Below are positions 7,782-16,612 of a DNA stretch of 64,000 nucleotides, in pieces. Below the pieces are notes generated by a model, which was given only the letters and a program-made list of their open reading frames with translations, made no database searches and was not told where the DNA came from. How positions within the stretch are numbered: the stretch's first letter is position 1; each line of letters opens with the position of its first letter. The position numbers and the translations under genes are program-made. Source of the DNA: Bacillus velezensis (GTDB taxonomy: Bacteria > Bacillota > Bacilli > Bacillales > Bacillaceae); contig NZ_LLZC01000020.1 of the NCBI RefSeq assembly GCF_001461825.1, positions 124,001 through 188,000 of the forward strand, in the 5' to 3' direction.

Positions 7782-7808
7782 AAAAGGCCGGCGCGGTCCG
7801 CCGGCCTT
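7782..7808 (-). terminator. Terminator of ywqF
   Basis: AAAGGCCGGCG and CGCCGGCCTTT form a perfect stem immediately beyond the ywqF stop codon. Confidence 0.8.
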
Positions 7809-9134
7809 TCAAGTGACAGAATCAGTCTGAGGCACGACGGCTCTTCTTCCGATTGAAATATATTCCACGCCCGCCTGTTCCGCTTCCTCAAGCGAGTGGC
7901 AGTTTCTCCCGTCGAAAATAACCGGGGTTTCCATCAGCTCTTTGTACGCTTCAAGCGGAAAATGTTTAATTTGTTCCCAATCTGTCAGAATCAGGACGGC
8001 ATCCGCTCCCCTGACGGCTTCTTCTATGGACTCCCGATAGGAAACCGCAGCCGGAAGCAGTCCGGAAGCCCGGAATGAAGCGATCGGATCGTACGCTGTC
8101 ATCCGGGCGTCAAGAGCCGCCAGACGATCCGCAATGACAATGGACGGCGCATCCCGCATATCATCTGTATTCGGCTTAAAAGACAGCCCTAATAACGCGA
8201 TGGTCTTCCCCGTCACTCCGCCGAGCCTGTTCAGCACTTTATCAACCAGCATGGACTGCTGGTTATTGTTGACTTTAATGACGGACTTCAGCAATTCAAA
8301 ATCATGCTCCACATGTCCCGCAATCTGCACGAGGGCGTTTGTATCCTTCGGAAAACAGGAACCGCCGTAACCGATGCCGGCTCTTAAGAATTGATTGCCA
8401 ATCCGTTTATCCAATCCCATTCCGTGTGCGACTGATTCCACGTCCGCACCGACTTTTTCACATATATGAGAAATTTCATTAATAAAACTGATTTTTGCCG
8501 CTAAAAATGCGTTTGACGCATATTTGATCATCTCAGCGCTTCTGATGTCCGTATGATATACCGGAATCGCAAGCGGCGCGAAAACCCGGTCAAGCGTTTC
8601 CCGCGTCTGCCGGTCTTCAGCCCCGATCACGATGCGGTCGCCGTGAAAGGTATCGTGAATCGCTGAACCTTCACGGAGAAATTCCGGATTCGAGGCGATT
8701 GAAATGTTCACGTCCGCTTTCAGCCGTGAATGAATAACTTCTCTGATCCTGTCATTCGTTCCCACAGGAACCGTGCTTTTTGTCACGACAATCGCATCTT
8801 TAGAAATATGTTCGGCAATCCGTTCGGCGACATTTTCAATATAAGTAAGGTTTGCGTGCCCGTCTTCTTTTTGCGGCGTTCCGACCGCTATAAAAATAAC
8901 GTCCGCTTCCGCAAGCCCTTTTTCGTAGCTCGTTTCAAATGCCAGCCGATGCCGGCCGATATTTCGTTTCATCATATCTTCAAGGCCCGGTTCAAAGATA
9001 GGGGACAATCCCTTTCTCATCTGCTCAACCTTACGTTCGTCAATATCTATGCATGTTACGTCATGGCCGATTTCTGAAAGAGACACTCCTGTCACAAGAC
9101 CGACGTAGCCTGTTCCGATCACTGTTATTTTCAT
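7809..9134 (-). CDS. ywqF: UDP-glucose 6-dehydrogenase
   Basis: It oxidises UDP-glucose to UDP-glucuronate with two NAD+, feeding acidic polymers of the cell surface. The 441 residues show the N-terminal Rossmann site VIGTGYVGLVTG, the central substrate helix and the catalytic Cys near residue 260 in GYGGSCFPKDT, then a C-terminal UDP-binding domain with LGLSFKPNTDDMRDAP. Full length for the family. In B. subtilis the paralogue TuaD and YwqF are activated by the tyrosine kinase PtkA, whose gene lies just upstream here along with its phosphatase, so the group is probably one functional unit. Confidence 0.92.
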   Translation of the reverse strand: MKITVIGTGYVGLVTGVSLSEIGHDVTCIDIDERKVEQMRKGLSPIFEPGLEDMMKRNIGRHRLAFETSYEKGLAEADVIFIAVGTPQKEDGHANLTYIENVAERIAEHISKDAIVVTKSTVPVGTNDRIREVIHSRLKADVNISIASNPEFLREGSAIHDTFHGDRIVIGAEDRQTRETLDRVFAPLAIPVYHTDIRSAEMIKYASNAFLAAKISFINEISHICEKVGADVESVAHGMGLDKRIGNQFLRAGIGYGGSCFPKDTNALVQIAGHVEHDFELLKSVIKVNNNQQSMLVDKVLNRLGGVTGKTIALLGLSFKPNTDDMRDAPSIVIADRLAALDARMTAYDPIASFRASGLLPAAVSYRESIEEAVRGADAVLILTDWEQIKHFPLEAYKELMETPVIFDGRNCHSLEEAEQAGVEYISIGRRAVVPQTDSVT

Positions 9135-9333
9135 CGTGTTCCCCCAACCGTTTAGAAATTGCTGCTGGGCAGCTTACCGTTATTATCATATGATCCCGGC
9201 GCCGGCGGAATGCCGGAAGCCTGAGGTCATGATAGGAAAAAACGGCGCCGGCCGCTGATAATAGCATAAGCATAAAAGAATCATCTTGCAAAACAGCCGC
9301 TTACGCTTCATTTAAACGGGATGGAGACGACGA

Positions 9334-10098
9334 TTAAAAAAGACCCCAGCGCTTACGGCGGGCCACAGGCAGCGGAGGTTCCTTATAAACGGCTTTGTTT
9401 TCAGCGAGAAGCGCCGCATTTTCCGTGAGCATGTAAATCAGCTCAGCCCCTGCTTCTTTTTTCAGAACGCCGAGCGCCTCCTGATAATAAAAATTTCTCG
9501 GTCCGAGATTATGGGCGTCAGATGCGAGAAAGTGGATCAAATTCGCTTCCATCAGCTGCAGCGAAAAGGATTTCGCTTTCCGCCCGAATACTCCGGCAAT
9601 GCAGCCGGCCGTCACTTGGGCGGCCGCGCCTTTCTTCACAAGACTGTATAGAACGGAAGGGTTTTCGCGAATTTCCCTGTTCCGCTCCGGATGGGCGATG
9701 ACGGGGACATATCCGTTCAGCTGCAGTTCATAAAACAGCCTTTCAGCGTAGGCCGGGACATGATCCGCCGGAAATTCCGCCAGCACATACTTCGTATCAT
9801 GGAGCGGGACAAGCGAGCCGCTTTGAAGACCTGTCAGCAGATCTCCGTCTGTTCTGATTTCCTGGCCGGGCAGAACAGTCAGCGGAATGCCTTCCTTATT
9901 CAAACGTTTGTTTAACATGCTGACCGCTTCGTTGACCGTATGTCGGTCCGTGTCATAGCGGTATTTCACATGATGCGGCGTCGCGATGATCGTATCAATC
10001 CCCTGTCTGACCGCTTCTCTCGCCATCTTCAGGCTTTCTGTATCATCCGCCGCGCCGTCGTCTATGGAAGGAAGGATGTGACAATGGATATCTATCAT
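9334..10098 (-). CDS. ywqE: Tyrosine-protein phosphatase YwqE (CpsB/Wzb-like PHP family)
   Basis: This metal-dependent phosphatase removes phosphate from tyrosine kinase PtkA and its substrates, including UDP-glucose dehydrogenase and SSB. The 254-residue sequence starts with the PHP metal motif MIDIHCHILPSIDDGA and carries further metal ligands in ATPHHVKY, HPERN and ASDAHN. It follows ptkA by 45 bases and precedes ywqF, the usual tkmA-ptkA-ywqE-ywqF order. Confidence 0.92.
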   Translation of the reverse strand: MIDIHCHILPSIDDGAADDTESLKMAREAVRQGIDTIIATPHHVKYRYDTDRHTVNEAVSMLNKRLNKEGIPLTVLPGQEIRTDGDLLTGLQSGSLVPLHDTKYVLAEFPADHVPAYAERLFYELQLNGYVPVIAHPERNREIRENPSVLYSLVKKGAAAQVTAGCIAGVFGRKAKSFSLQLMEANLIHFLASDAHNLGPRNFYYQEALGVLKKEAGAELIYMLTENAALLAENKAVYKEPPLPVARRKRWGLF

Positions 10099-10143
10099 AT
10101 TTCAATCCCTCCTTAAAAAGAATGGACCGCGCCCATTATGACA

Positions 10144-10833
10144 TTATTGTCCGTAATAGGCGTAGTCCGAGTGTTTCGTTTGTTTCTTCCCGTTCATCAC
10201 GGCCCCAAGGAGCTTGCACGGGCAGTAATCGAGCGCTTCTTTCGCCTTGGCCGCTTTTTCCTTGTCCGTTTTCCCGCTTGAGATCACCATAATGGCCCCG
10301 TCAGTGTAGCTGCCTAATATTTTCGTATCGGCTACGGCCAAAACGGGAGGCGTATCCAAAATCACCTTATCATAAACTGCGGCAGCTTCTGACAGAAGAT
10401 CTTTCATGGCACCCGTCGATAAAAGCTCCGCCGGATTGGGCGGGATCGGCCCGCTCGTTAAAATATCCAGGTTTGCTTCATCAGCCGGCAGGACGGCTTT
10501 CTGAAACGGCATCTGTTTTAACAGCAGTGACGTTAATCCGGTTCCGTTATCCAATTTGAAGGTGAAATGAACCGTCGGTTTGCGCAGATCCGCATCAATT
10601 AAAAGCACTTTTTTCCCCTGCTGTGCAAATACGACGGCAAGGTTGGCCGCGGTTGTCGATTTTCCTTCTTCCGGGCCGGCGGATGTAATCAAAAGGGACT
10701 TCACCTCCGTATCAACGGAAGAAAATTCAATGTTTGTGCGGATCGTGCGATATTGTTCTGAGTTGATGGATTTCGGCTCAGTCATCGCAATCACGCTTCG
10801 TTTTCCGGGTTTGTCTTTTTTACGCGTCAACAT
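10144..10833 (-). CDS. ptkA: Bacterial tyrosine kinase PtkA
   Basis: BY-kinase that autophosphorylates a tyrosine tail and phosphorylates UDP-glucose dehydrogenases and SSB. The 229 residues contain a Walker A (SAGPEEGKST, about residue 50), a Walker A' (LLIDADLRKP), a Walker B (KVILDTPPV) and a C-terminal tyrosine cluster HSDYAYYGQ. In Bacillus the membrane activator is a separate protein, here TkmA, whose gene overlaps the start of this one by 14 bases. It was formerly called ywqD. Confidence 0.93.
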   Translation of the reverse strand: MLTRKKDKPGKRSVIAMTEPKSINSEQYRTIRTNIEFSSVDTEVKSLLITSAGPEEGKSTTAANLAVVFAQQGKKVLLIDADLRKPTVHFTFKLDNGTGLTSLLLKQMPFQKAVLPADEANLDILTSGPIPPNPAELLSTGAMKDLLSEAAAVYDKVILDTPPVLAVADTKILGSYTDGAIMVISSGKTDKEKAAKAKEALDYCPCKLLGAVMNGKKQTKHSDYAYYGQ

Positions 10834-11566
10834 GTCCGCCCCCCGCTTGTTTGGTTTCCGCCATCCTCAAGTTTTTGGCAACGCTGTCTTTAGTACTGAT
10901 TGAAGTAACCGTTCCCAGGATCGGGATGCCGAGCAGCGATTCCAGCTGTTCTTCCGATTTGATCGTATTATCCAGATGTTCCAGCAAAAAGGCGAGACCG
11001 ATTCCGCCCAAAAGTCCGGCGGCAAACGCAATCGCGATGTTCAGCTTACGGTTAGGCTCTGCCGGTGACTGGCTGTCCGCCGCTTCGGCCTTTGAAAGGA
11101 TGCTGACATTATCCACGTTCATGATGGCGGTGATCTTGTCCTGAAAAACGGCTGCAACCGCATTTGCCATAACGGCCGCCCGCTTAGCATCCGTATCCCT
11201 CACGGCAATCGTCACGACTTGTGAATCCTGCTCGCTGGACACCGTGATTTTCGATTCCAGCTCTTTCGAAGTCATGGACAGATGCAGCTGTTTAATCACT
11301 TCGTCGAGGATGACCGGGCTTTTGATGATGACATTATACGTGTTGATTAATTGGAGGTTGGTTTGAACGTCATTGAATTGGACTTCTTTTTGATTGTTTT
11401 TGGATTGGCTGACCAAAATTTGAGTTGAGTTTTCATAGACCGGCGTAAGAGCGAAGAAACTGATGAGTCCGCCTGCGGCAGATGCCGCCGCGGTAATAAT
11501 AAGTATAAACAGCAGACGCTTTCTCAGTATTGCGAATATTTCCTTTATGCTTGTAGATTCTCCCAT
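10820..11566 (-). CDS. tkmA: Transmembrane modulator of PtkA (Wzz-type)
   Basis: TkmA activates PtkA through its C-terminal cytoplasmic tail. The 248 residues carry two membrane helices (about 17-37, LLFILIITAAASAAGGLISF, and about 175-195, IAIAFAAGLLGGIGLAFLL) around an extracellular Wzz domain, and a ~50-residue cytoplasmic tail with EQLESLLGIPILGTV. GGAGG is 6 bases before the ATG. First gene of the tkmA-ptkA-ywqE-ywqF unit (ywqC in older naming). Confidence 0.92.
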   Translation of the reverse strand: MGESTSIKEIFAILRKRLLFILIITAAASAAGGLISFFALTPVYENSTQILVSQSKNNQKEVQFNDVQTNLQLINTYNVIIKSPVILDEVIKQLHLSMTSKELESKITVSSEQDSQVVTIAVRDTDAKRAAVMANAVAAVFQDKITAIMNVDNVSILSKAEAADSQSPAEPNRKLNIAIAFAAGLLGGIGLAFLLEHLDNTIKSEEQLESLLGIPILGTVTSISTKDSVAKNLRMAETKQAGGGHVDA

Positions 11567-11626
11567 ATAACCTCCATATCACTTTCCGCGTATTCCCATT
11601 CCCTCCAATGATCTTTTCCAATTACG

Positions 11627-11632
11627 ATTATA
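11627..11632 (-). promoter_or_regulatory. Candidate -10 box of the tkmA operon
   Basis: TATAAT on the minus strand about 60 bases before the tkmA start; the -35 at 17 bases (TTAGAA) is weak. Confidence 0.4.
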
Positions 11633-11713
11633 CAGCTTTAAACTGTCATTTCTAACCTTTTCAAATGACAAAATTCGACAAAAATAGACAATCACTTCAA
11701 TCTGTTTTATTTT

Positions 11714-11727
11714 TGTAAGCGCTTTAA
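11714..11727 (-). promoter_or_regulatory. Candidate CcpA (cre) site upstream of tkmA
   Basis: TGTAAGCGCTTTAA matches the cre consensus TGWAARCGYTWNCW at 13 of 14 positions. It lies about 85 bases upstream of the candidate -10 of tkmA and just beyond the terminator of the neighbouring small gene. Confidence 0.4.
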
Positions 11728-11749
11728 ATACTGGTGTTACAGGAAGATT

Positions 11750-11783
11750 AAAAAATCCCGCGGCCAAGAGCCTGCGGGATTTT
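11750..11783 (-). terminator. Terminator of the 78-residue gene
   Basis: AAAAATCCCGC and GCGGGATTTT pair around CGGCCAAGAGCC; the minus strand continues AAAATCCCGC ... GCGGGATTTTTT. Confidence 0.7.
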
Positions 11784-12018
11784 ATGTTGCATATCCATTT
11801 TTAATATAAGAAATCAAATTCTCAAGCATTTCTTTTGTGGTCATCTCAGAGGACTGCTCACCGATGTCGTGCGCATGCATTAAAATCTTCAGAAACTCCT
11901 CTTGATCTAACTTCGTTTTCTTCATCATTCGTTTCCTTTCGGCTTCCATTAAATTGAAAACAAGATTATTATATGCTGTCGGGTGCTGTTTTGCAATCTC
12001 TAATACATCATTCGACAC
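11782..12018 (-). CDS. Small hypothetical protein
   Basis: I do not recognise the family. The 78-residue product is helical and charged (MEAERKRMMKKTKLDQEEFLKILMHAHDIGEQ), without signal or membrane segment. The start is taken as GTG at 12018; the nearest ribosome-like sequence (AAAAAAGGAC) is about 15 bases away, which is long, so the start is uncertain. It has a clear terminator directly at its end, which supports a real transcript. It reads divergently from ywqB. Confidence 0.55.
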   Translation of the reverse strand: MSNDVLEIAKQHPTAYNNLVFNLMEAERKRMMKKTKLDQEEFLKILMHAHDIGEQSSEMTTKEMLENLISYIKNGYAT

Positions 12019-12051
12019 ATTCGGGTTTTTATGTCCTTTTTTAGGAAAAAC

Positions 12052-12080
12052 TTTTTCCGGGCCATGTGTTGCGATATAAT
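12052..12080 (+). promoter_or_regulatory. Candidate promoter of ywqB-ywqA
   Basis: TTTTTC (12052-12057), 17-base spacer, TATAAT (12075-12080). Its presence argues against any ywqB start before it. Confidence 0.5.
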
Positions 12081-12128
12081 AGAGGAATTGGAATCTTTTT
12101 ATTTTGTGACTCGTTAGGAGCGATAATC

Positions 12129-13739
12129 ATGCTTCAGGATATGATTGCTAAAGAAGATGTGCTCGCAGCGGCTGAACAGCTTAAAGAACTTCTTCCTTAC
12201 AATGAAGACAATGTTCAGCTGATGAAGAAAGCACTCATTTTATATCGGCAGGATTCCGTCTATCGTATACAGGTTCAAACCCCGACAGAGATTTCCGCAT
12301 ATGTGCAGGATGTTGTGCCTGTAAGGGTCACGCTGAACTTATTTTTCATGGTGAAAAGCGGCTGCGCATGCCCGTCTGAGGCGATCTGCCGCCACGTGCT
12401 GGCCGTTTTTCTTTACGTATATGCCCAATTCGAGCGGGTCGGTACCTTTACCGAACATTGGCTGGAAAGAGAAAAGCTTGAGGAAAGCAGGGAGCTTGTC
12501 CGCCGGCAGTTTCAGGAAAAAGTGCTGCCGAATGAAGAGTCGCTGTCAAGCTGGCTCGCTTTTTTTGATTCGGAATTCTCGCTGTGGGAGGCGCGGACGC
12601 CGGCCGGAAGCCAGACGATGCAGGGCCTTTATTACGGCTATCTGTCAGCGCTCAAAAAACACGCCCCGAAAAAACCCGAGCTTAAAAGCTTATATCAGAT
12701 TCATTCGGCGCTTGCCGTCTGGCTTCACATGTTCACTTTGATTGAGTCAGGCAGATTGGATGCCGAAAAAGATTATTACAGCATCAATCCATACGTGGAA
12801 CAGCTGATGGATACGATTTATTCCTCCATTGACAGACTGAAAACGTACGCCTTGTCTTTTTCACTCGATCCTTTTTTAGACCGGACGCCCCCGGTGCTCC
12901 GCAGACTGCTTGTGAAAGAAGAGCTTTTTCAATACGAACGCCTCCGGGTATTCGGTGAAATGTGGAGCGCGCTTTTGAACCGGCCGAAATGGGTCGCGCG
13001 TGAACAGGAGATTCTCGCACAGGAAAGCGGGCGCCGTTTTTCGCCGGAAGTGCGGTTCGGACGGCTTCATCTGGCCTTTTTGCAAAAAGATGATGAAGCG
13101 GTCTTCCAAGATATGTCCCGCTTCCCTCCTGAAGCGCTGCCGTATACCTTTCAATGGCTCGGTGAACTCACCGCGAAAAAAGACTGGAAACGGCTGAAAA
13201 CATGGTATGGCCGGATCGAACCGCTTGCCGTGAACTATACGAAGCTTGATAAGCCGTTTAAAGAAATGCGCGACATCATCGGAGAGCTGTTTGCGCTATT
13301 GGCGGATTATGCGCGGCACTCACGGGATGATCAGCTGTTTGAACGGTTTGCTTCCGGCTGCCTTCCCTATACCTTTACCGAATACAGCCAGTACCTGTAC
13401 GAAAAACGGCGGTACGCGGAGTGGGTGGAGATTCACAGCCTCGTCGGTTTTTCCGTCTGGGAAATCGAAAAGGACATCCTGAAGGAAATTGCCGCCAGTG
13501 ATCCGGAAGCGCTCATCCCCTCCTATCACCGGGCGGCGGCCTTTTTTATCGACCAAAAAAACCGCAGCGCCTATAAAGAGGCTGCACGCCATCTGAAAAA
13601 ACTGCGGACGCTTTATAAAAAGGCAAAAAAACAGCAGGTATGGGAGCGGTATATCAGCCGGCTGAGCGCAAGTTACAAGAGGCTGCGCGCCCTTCAAGAA
13701 GAATTGCAGAAAGGAAAGTTGATTGATGGCGAGTCTTAA
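12129..13739 (+). CDS. ywqB: SWIM zinc-finger protein YwqB
   Basis: The 536-residue protein has a SWIM zinc finger near its N-terminus (Cys-Ala-Cys ... Ile-Cys-Arg-His at about residues 80-95), a fold used for nucleic-acid or protein contact. The rest is helical. The frame stays open from 12066, but that point overlaps the promoter -10; the ATG at 12129 has TTAGGAG 8-9 bases upstream and is chosen. It overlaps ywqA, a SNF2 ATPase, by 14 bases. SWIM proteins and SNF2 ATPases occur together widely, so the pair probably acts as a complex, but no precise function is known to me. Confidence 0.85.
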   Translation: MLQDMIAKEDVLAAAEQLKELLPYNEDNVQLMKKALILYRQDSVYRIQVQTPTEISAYVQDVVPVRVTLNLFFMVKSGCACPSEAICRHVLAVFLYVYAQFERVGTFTEHWLEREKLEESRELVRRQFQEKVLPNEESLSSWLAFFDSEFSLWEARTPAGSQTMQGLYYGYLSALKKHAPKKPELKSLYQIHSALAVWLHMFTLIESGRLDAEKDYYSINPYVEQLMDTIYSSIDRLKTYALSFSLDPFLDRTPPVLRRLLVKEELFQYERLRVFGEMWSALLNRPKWVAREQEILAQESGRRFSPEVRFGRLHLAFLQKDDEAVFQDMSRFPPEALPYTFQWLGELTAKKDWKRLKTWYGRIEPLAVNYTKLDKPFKEMRDIIGELFALLADYARHSRDDQLFERFASGCLPYTFTEYSQYLYEKRRYAEWVEIHSLVGFSVWEIEKDILKEIAASDPEALIPSYHRAAAFFIDQKNRSAYKEAARHLKKLRTLYKKAKKQQVWERYISRLSASYKRLRALQEELQKGKLIDGES

Positions 13740-16500
13740 GGAAATTTTCATTCATGTAGAACAAATGGAAGATTGGACATTTACGCTGTCAAGCCATGAT
13801 GAGAAGGAGCAGCCGCTTACTCTCAGTCAGATGAAGACTCATTTGTTCCAATGGCATGAGTCCACCTTTTACGGAACGTTTCTTGAAGACGTCAGCTTCA
13901 TAGGCACTCCGGCCGTTCTGCTCAGCCCGTGGATGACCGTCGAGCTGCTCGGAAAAAACTCGTTCAATTCATTCAGCACCGTGCAGCTGACAAAGGAAAC
14001 GGAACCATTAATCGAAGCGGCTTCGACGATATACGAATTTATTGCCGACGGCGATTTTCTTCCGGACTATGAGGCTTGGCAAAATGGCGTCCTGCGTTTC
14101 AAAGACCGCGAGCTTTTGCTGGAAGGCTTTACGGCAGACTGGTTCTCAGCCGCGGTCCAGGACTACATTCAGTACAATGATGACCTGCTGGAAAAATGGC
14201 GGCGGATCGAAACCCGTTCGCCGGCCGTTCATACGTTTAAAGGCTCCTTTTTGGATGAAGATGATTTTCTCGAGGGAATCGGCTGGCATGACGATCTGAC
14301 GCCGTTTACCGTCGGGCTCCGATTAAACGAGCCTGATTTCGACGGTGACGACTGGAAAATCGAAATGTTTTTACGTGAGAAAAAAACCGGCTCCATCACC
14401 TTTTTTGACGGACTGAAGGGACTGAAAAAAGCGTGGCAGGCATACAGCGGAAAAATCGCGCGCGAACAGGACCGCTTCCGCAGAACGGTTCCCTGGCTTT
14501 CGTTTGATTCAGGAACGACGCTGATATCTGAAGAAGAGGCTTGGATCTTCTTATCGGAAGCGAGTGAGACGCTTGTCGATATGGGTGTGGAGATTCTTCT
14601 CCCATCATGGTGGCAGATTGTCCGGGACAGCAATATGATGCTCAAGGCGAAAGTGTCATCCTCCCCGCGGGGCGAGTCCTTCGTCGGCATGAACGCTCTG
14701 CTTGATTTCAACTGGAGATTCGCCACTAACGGAATTGAGCTGACAGAGGATGAATTCAATGAGCTCGTCGCAAACAACAGACGTCTCGTCAATATCCGCG
14801 GCCAATGGGTGAAAATTGATCCGCAATTTATTAAACAGATGAAAAAACTGATGGAAAAAGCGGAATCTGAGGGCCTCCACATGTCCGACGTGCTGGCGCG
14901 CGAACTGATGGATCACGGGGAAAACGGAGCCGAGGACACGGACATCATTGACTCATCGGCATTTGCCGGGATCAAGATCGAATTATCAAAGCATCTCAGA
15001 AGCCTGATCCGCAAACTGACGGAAGCCCGGGATCTGCCGGAACATGAAGTCAGCGCCGCGTTTCAGGGCCAGCTCCGCCCTTATCAGATGTACGGCATGA
15101 ACTGGCTTCTGTTTTTACGGGAAAACGGCTTCGGCGCCTGTCTCGCAGATGACATGGGACTTGGAAAGACGATTCAGATGATCGCTTATTTTCTCCATGT
15201 GAAGGAAAGCGGCCGGCAAAAAGCGCCTGCCTTAATCATTGCACCGACATCGGTGCTCGGCAACTGGCAGCGTGAGCTCCAGACCTTCTCGCCGCAGCTG
15301 AAGGCCGTGCTTCATTACGGCCCCCGCAGGCCGAAGGGGGAAGCATTTGTCCCGGCCTATCAGGACGCGGACGTCGTTCTTACTTCTTACGGCCTCTCGC
15401 ACGCCGATCAGGAAGAGCTTTCTTCCGTGACATGGAGCACCATCTGCCTTGATGAAGCGCAAAATATTAAAAACGCGCATACGAAGCAGTCCCGCGCGAT
15501 CAGAAAGCTGAAAGGCGTCCATCATATCGCGCTGAGCGGAACACCGATGGAAAACCGCCTGACAGAGCTTTGGTCGATCTTTGATTTTATGAACAAAGGC
15601 TATCTCGGCAGTCTGACCGGCTTTCATAAACGCTATGTGCTGCCGATTGAGAAAGACCGTGACGAAAAAAGAATCAACCAGCTTCAGCAGTTAATCCGGC
15701 CGTTTTTACTGCGCCGGACAAAACGGGATGAAGAAGTGGCGCTTAATCTTCCTGACAAGCTGGAACAAAAAGAGTTTATCCCGCTCTCAGCCGAACAGGC
15801 ATCCCTTTATGAACAGCTTGTCAAAGATACATTTGAACATATGGCTTCTCTGACCGGGATGCAGCGGAAAGCGCTGATTTTGAGCATGCTCGGCCGCTTG
15901 AAACAAGTATGCGACCATCCTGCGCTCTATTTGAAGGAAGAACAGACAGAGCTGTTAAACGGGAGATCCGTCAAACTGGAAAAGCTGCTTGATTTAATGG
16001 CGGCGATCCGCGGACAAGGGGAAAGCTGCCTCATTTTCACCCAATACATTCAGATGGGCAACATGATGAAGCGCCTCCTGGAAAAAGCATTCGGAGAACC
16101 GGTTCAGTTTTTAAACGGAAGCCTGTCCAAGCAGGAACGCGATTCTCTCGTCGAACGGTTCCAGAAGAAAGAATACCCGACGCTGATTTTGTCACTGAAA
16201 GCGGGCGGAACCGGCCTGAACCTGACGGCTGCCAACCATGTCATTCACTATGACAGATGGTGGAATCCGGCGGTGGAAAACCAGGCGACCGACCGCGCCT
16301 ACCGAATCGGCCAGGAACGGTTCGTCCATGTTCACAAACTCATTACGACGGGAACGATTGAAGAAAAAATTGATGCCATGCTAGAAACGAAACAAACGCT
16401 GAACGATCAGATTATCCAAAGTGAAAATTGGATTACCGAGCTGTCATCCGATGAGCTTGAAGAATTATTCACCCTCAGCGCATCGGCGCAATCACATTAA
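13726..16500 (+). CDS. ywqA: SNF2/RapA-type helicase-like ATPase YwqA
   Basis: The 924-residue protein has an N-terminal bacterial SNF2-associated region (about 1-400), then the two-lobed helicase core. Visible motifs are Walker A DDMGLGKT near residue 475, DEAQ near 575, SGTPMENR, the LILSLKAGGTGLNLT segment, and motif VI QATDRAYRIGQ. It belongs to the SWI/SNF-like ATPases that translocate on double-stranded DNA or displace bound proteins. The ATG at 13726 is used; the TTG two codons earlier is an alternative. Translation is coupled to ywqB. Confidence 0.9.
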   Translation: MASLKEIFIHVEQMEDWTFTLSSHDEKEQPLTLSQMKTHLFQWHESTFYGTFLEDVSFIGTPAVLLSPWMTVELLGKNSFNSFSTVQLTKETEPLIEAASTIYEFIADGDFLPDYEAWQNGVLRFKDRELLLEGFTADWFSAAVQDYIQYNDDLLEKWRRIETRSPAVHTFKGSFLDEDDFLEGIGWHDDLTPFTVGLRLNEPDFDGDDWKIEMFLREKKTGSITFFDGLKGLKKAWQAYSGKIAREQDRFRRTVPWLSFDSGTTLISEEEAWIFLSEASETLVDMGVEILLPSWWQIVRDSNMMLKAKVSSSPRGESFVGMNALLDFNWRFATNGIELTEDEFNELVANNRRLVNIRGQWVKIDPQFIKQMKKLMEKAESEGLHMSDVLARELMDHGENGAEDTDIIDSSAFAGIKIELSKHLRSLIRKLTEARDLPEHEVSAAFQGQLRPYQMYGMNWLLFLRENGFGACLADDMGLGKTIQMIAYFLHVKESGRQKAPALIIAPTSVLGNWQRELQTFSPQLKAVLHYGPRRPKGEAFVPAYQDADVVLTSYGLSHADQEELSSVTWSTICLDEAQNIKNAHTKQSRAIRKLKGVHHIALSGTPMENRLTELWSIFDFMNKGYLGSLTGFHKRYVLPIEKDRDEKRINQLQQLIRPFLLRRTKRDEEVALNLPDKLEQKEFIPLSAEQASLYEQLVKDTFEHMASLTGMQRKALILSMLGRLKQVCDHPALYLKEEQTELLNGRSVKLEKLLDLMAAIRGQGESCLIFTQYIQMGNMMKRLLEKAFGEPVQFLNGSLSKQERDSLVERFQKKEYPTLILSLKAGGTGLNLTAANHVIHYDRWWNPAVENQATDRAYRIGQERFVHVHKLITTGTIEEKIDAMLETKQTLNDQIIQSENWITELSSDELEELFTLSASAQSH

Positions 16501-16503
16501 ACG

Positions 16504-16540
16504 CAAAAAGACCGGCTCTCTCAGAAGAGCCGGTCTTTTA
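16504..16540 (+). terminator. Terminator of ywqA
   Basis: AAAAGACCGGCTCT and AGAGCCGGTCTTTT form a long perfect stem straight after the ywqA stop. Confidence 0.85.
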
Positions 16541-16612
16541 TGTCGTCCTTACTGTTACGCCGCATTTGCCATGAATGCGTCACGCCAGTCATGAACAGTA
16601 TCGCCATACCTT

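Noticed and set aside
9061-9291. 76-residue minus-strand frame between ywqE and ywqF
   Set aside because: It overlaps the ywqF start and has no ribosome site; it reads as chance.
12066-12128. Longer N-terminus for YwqB
   Set aside because: The extra codons overlap the TATAAT box at 12075-12080, and the later ATG has the ribosome site.
14229-14882. 217-residue frame opposite ywqA
   Set aside because: Serine-rich antisense of a well-defined SNF2 gene with no start signal.
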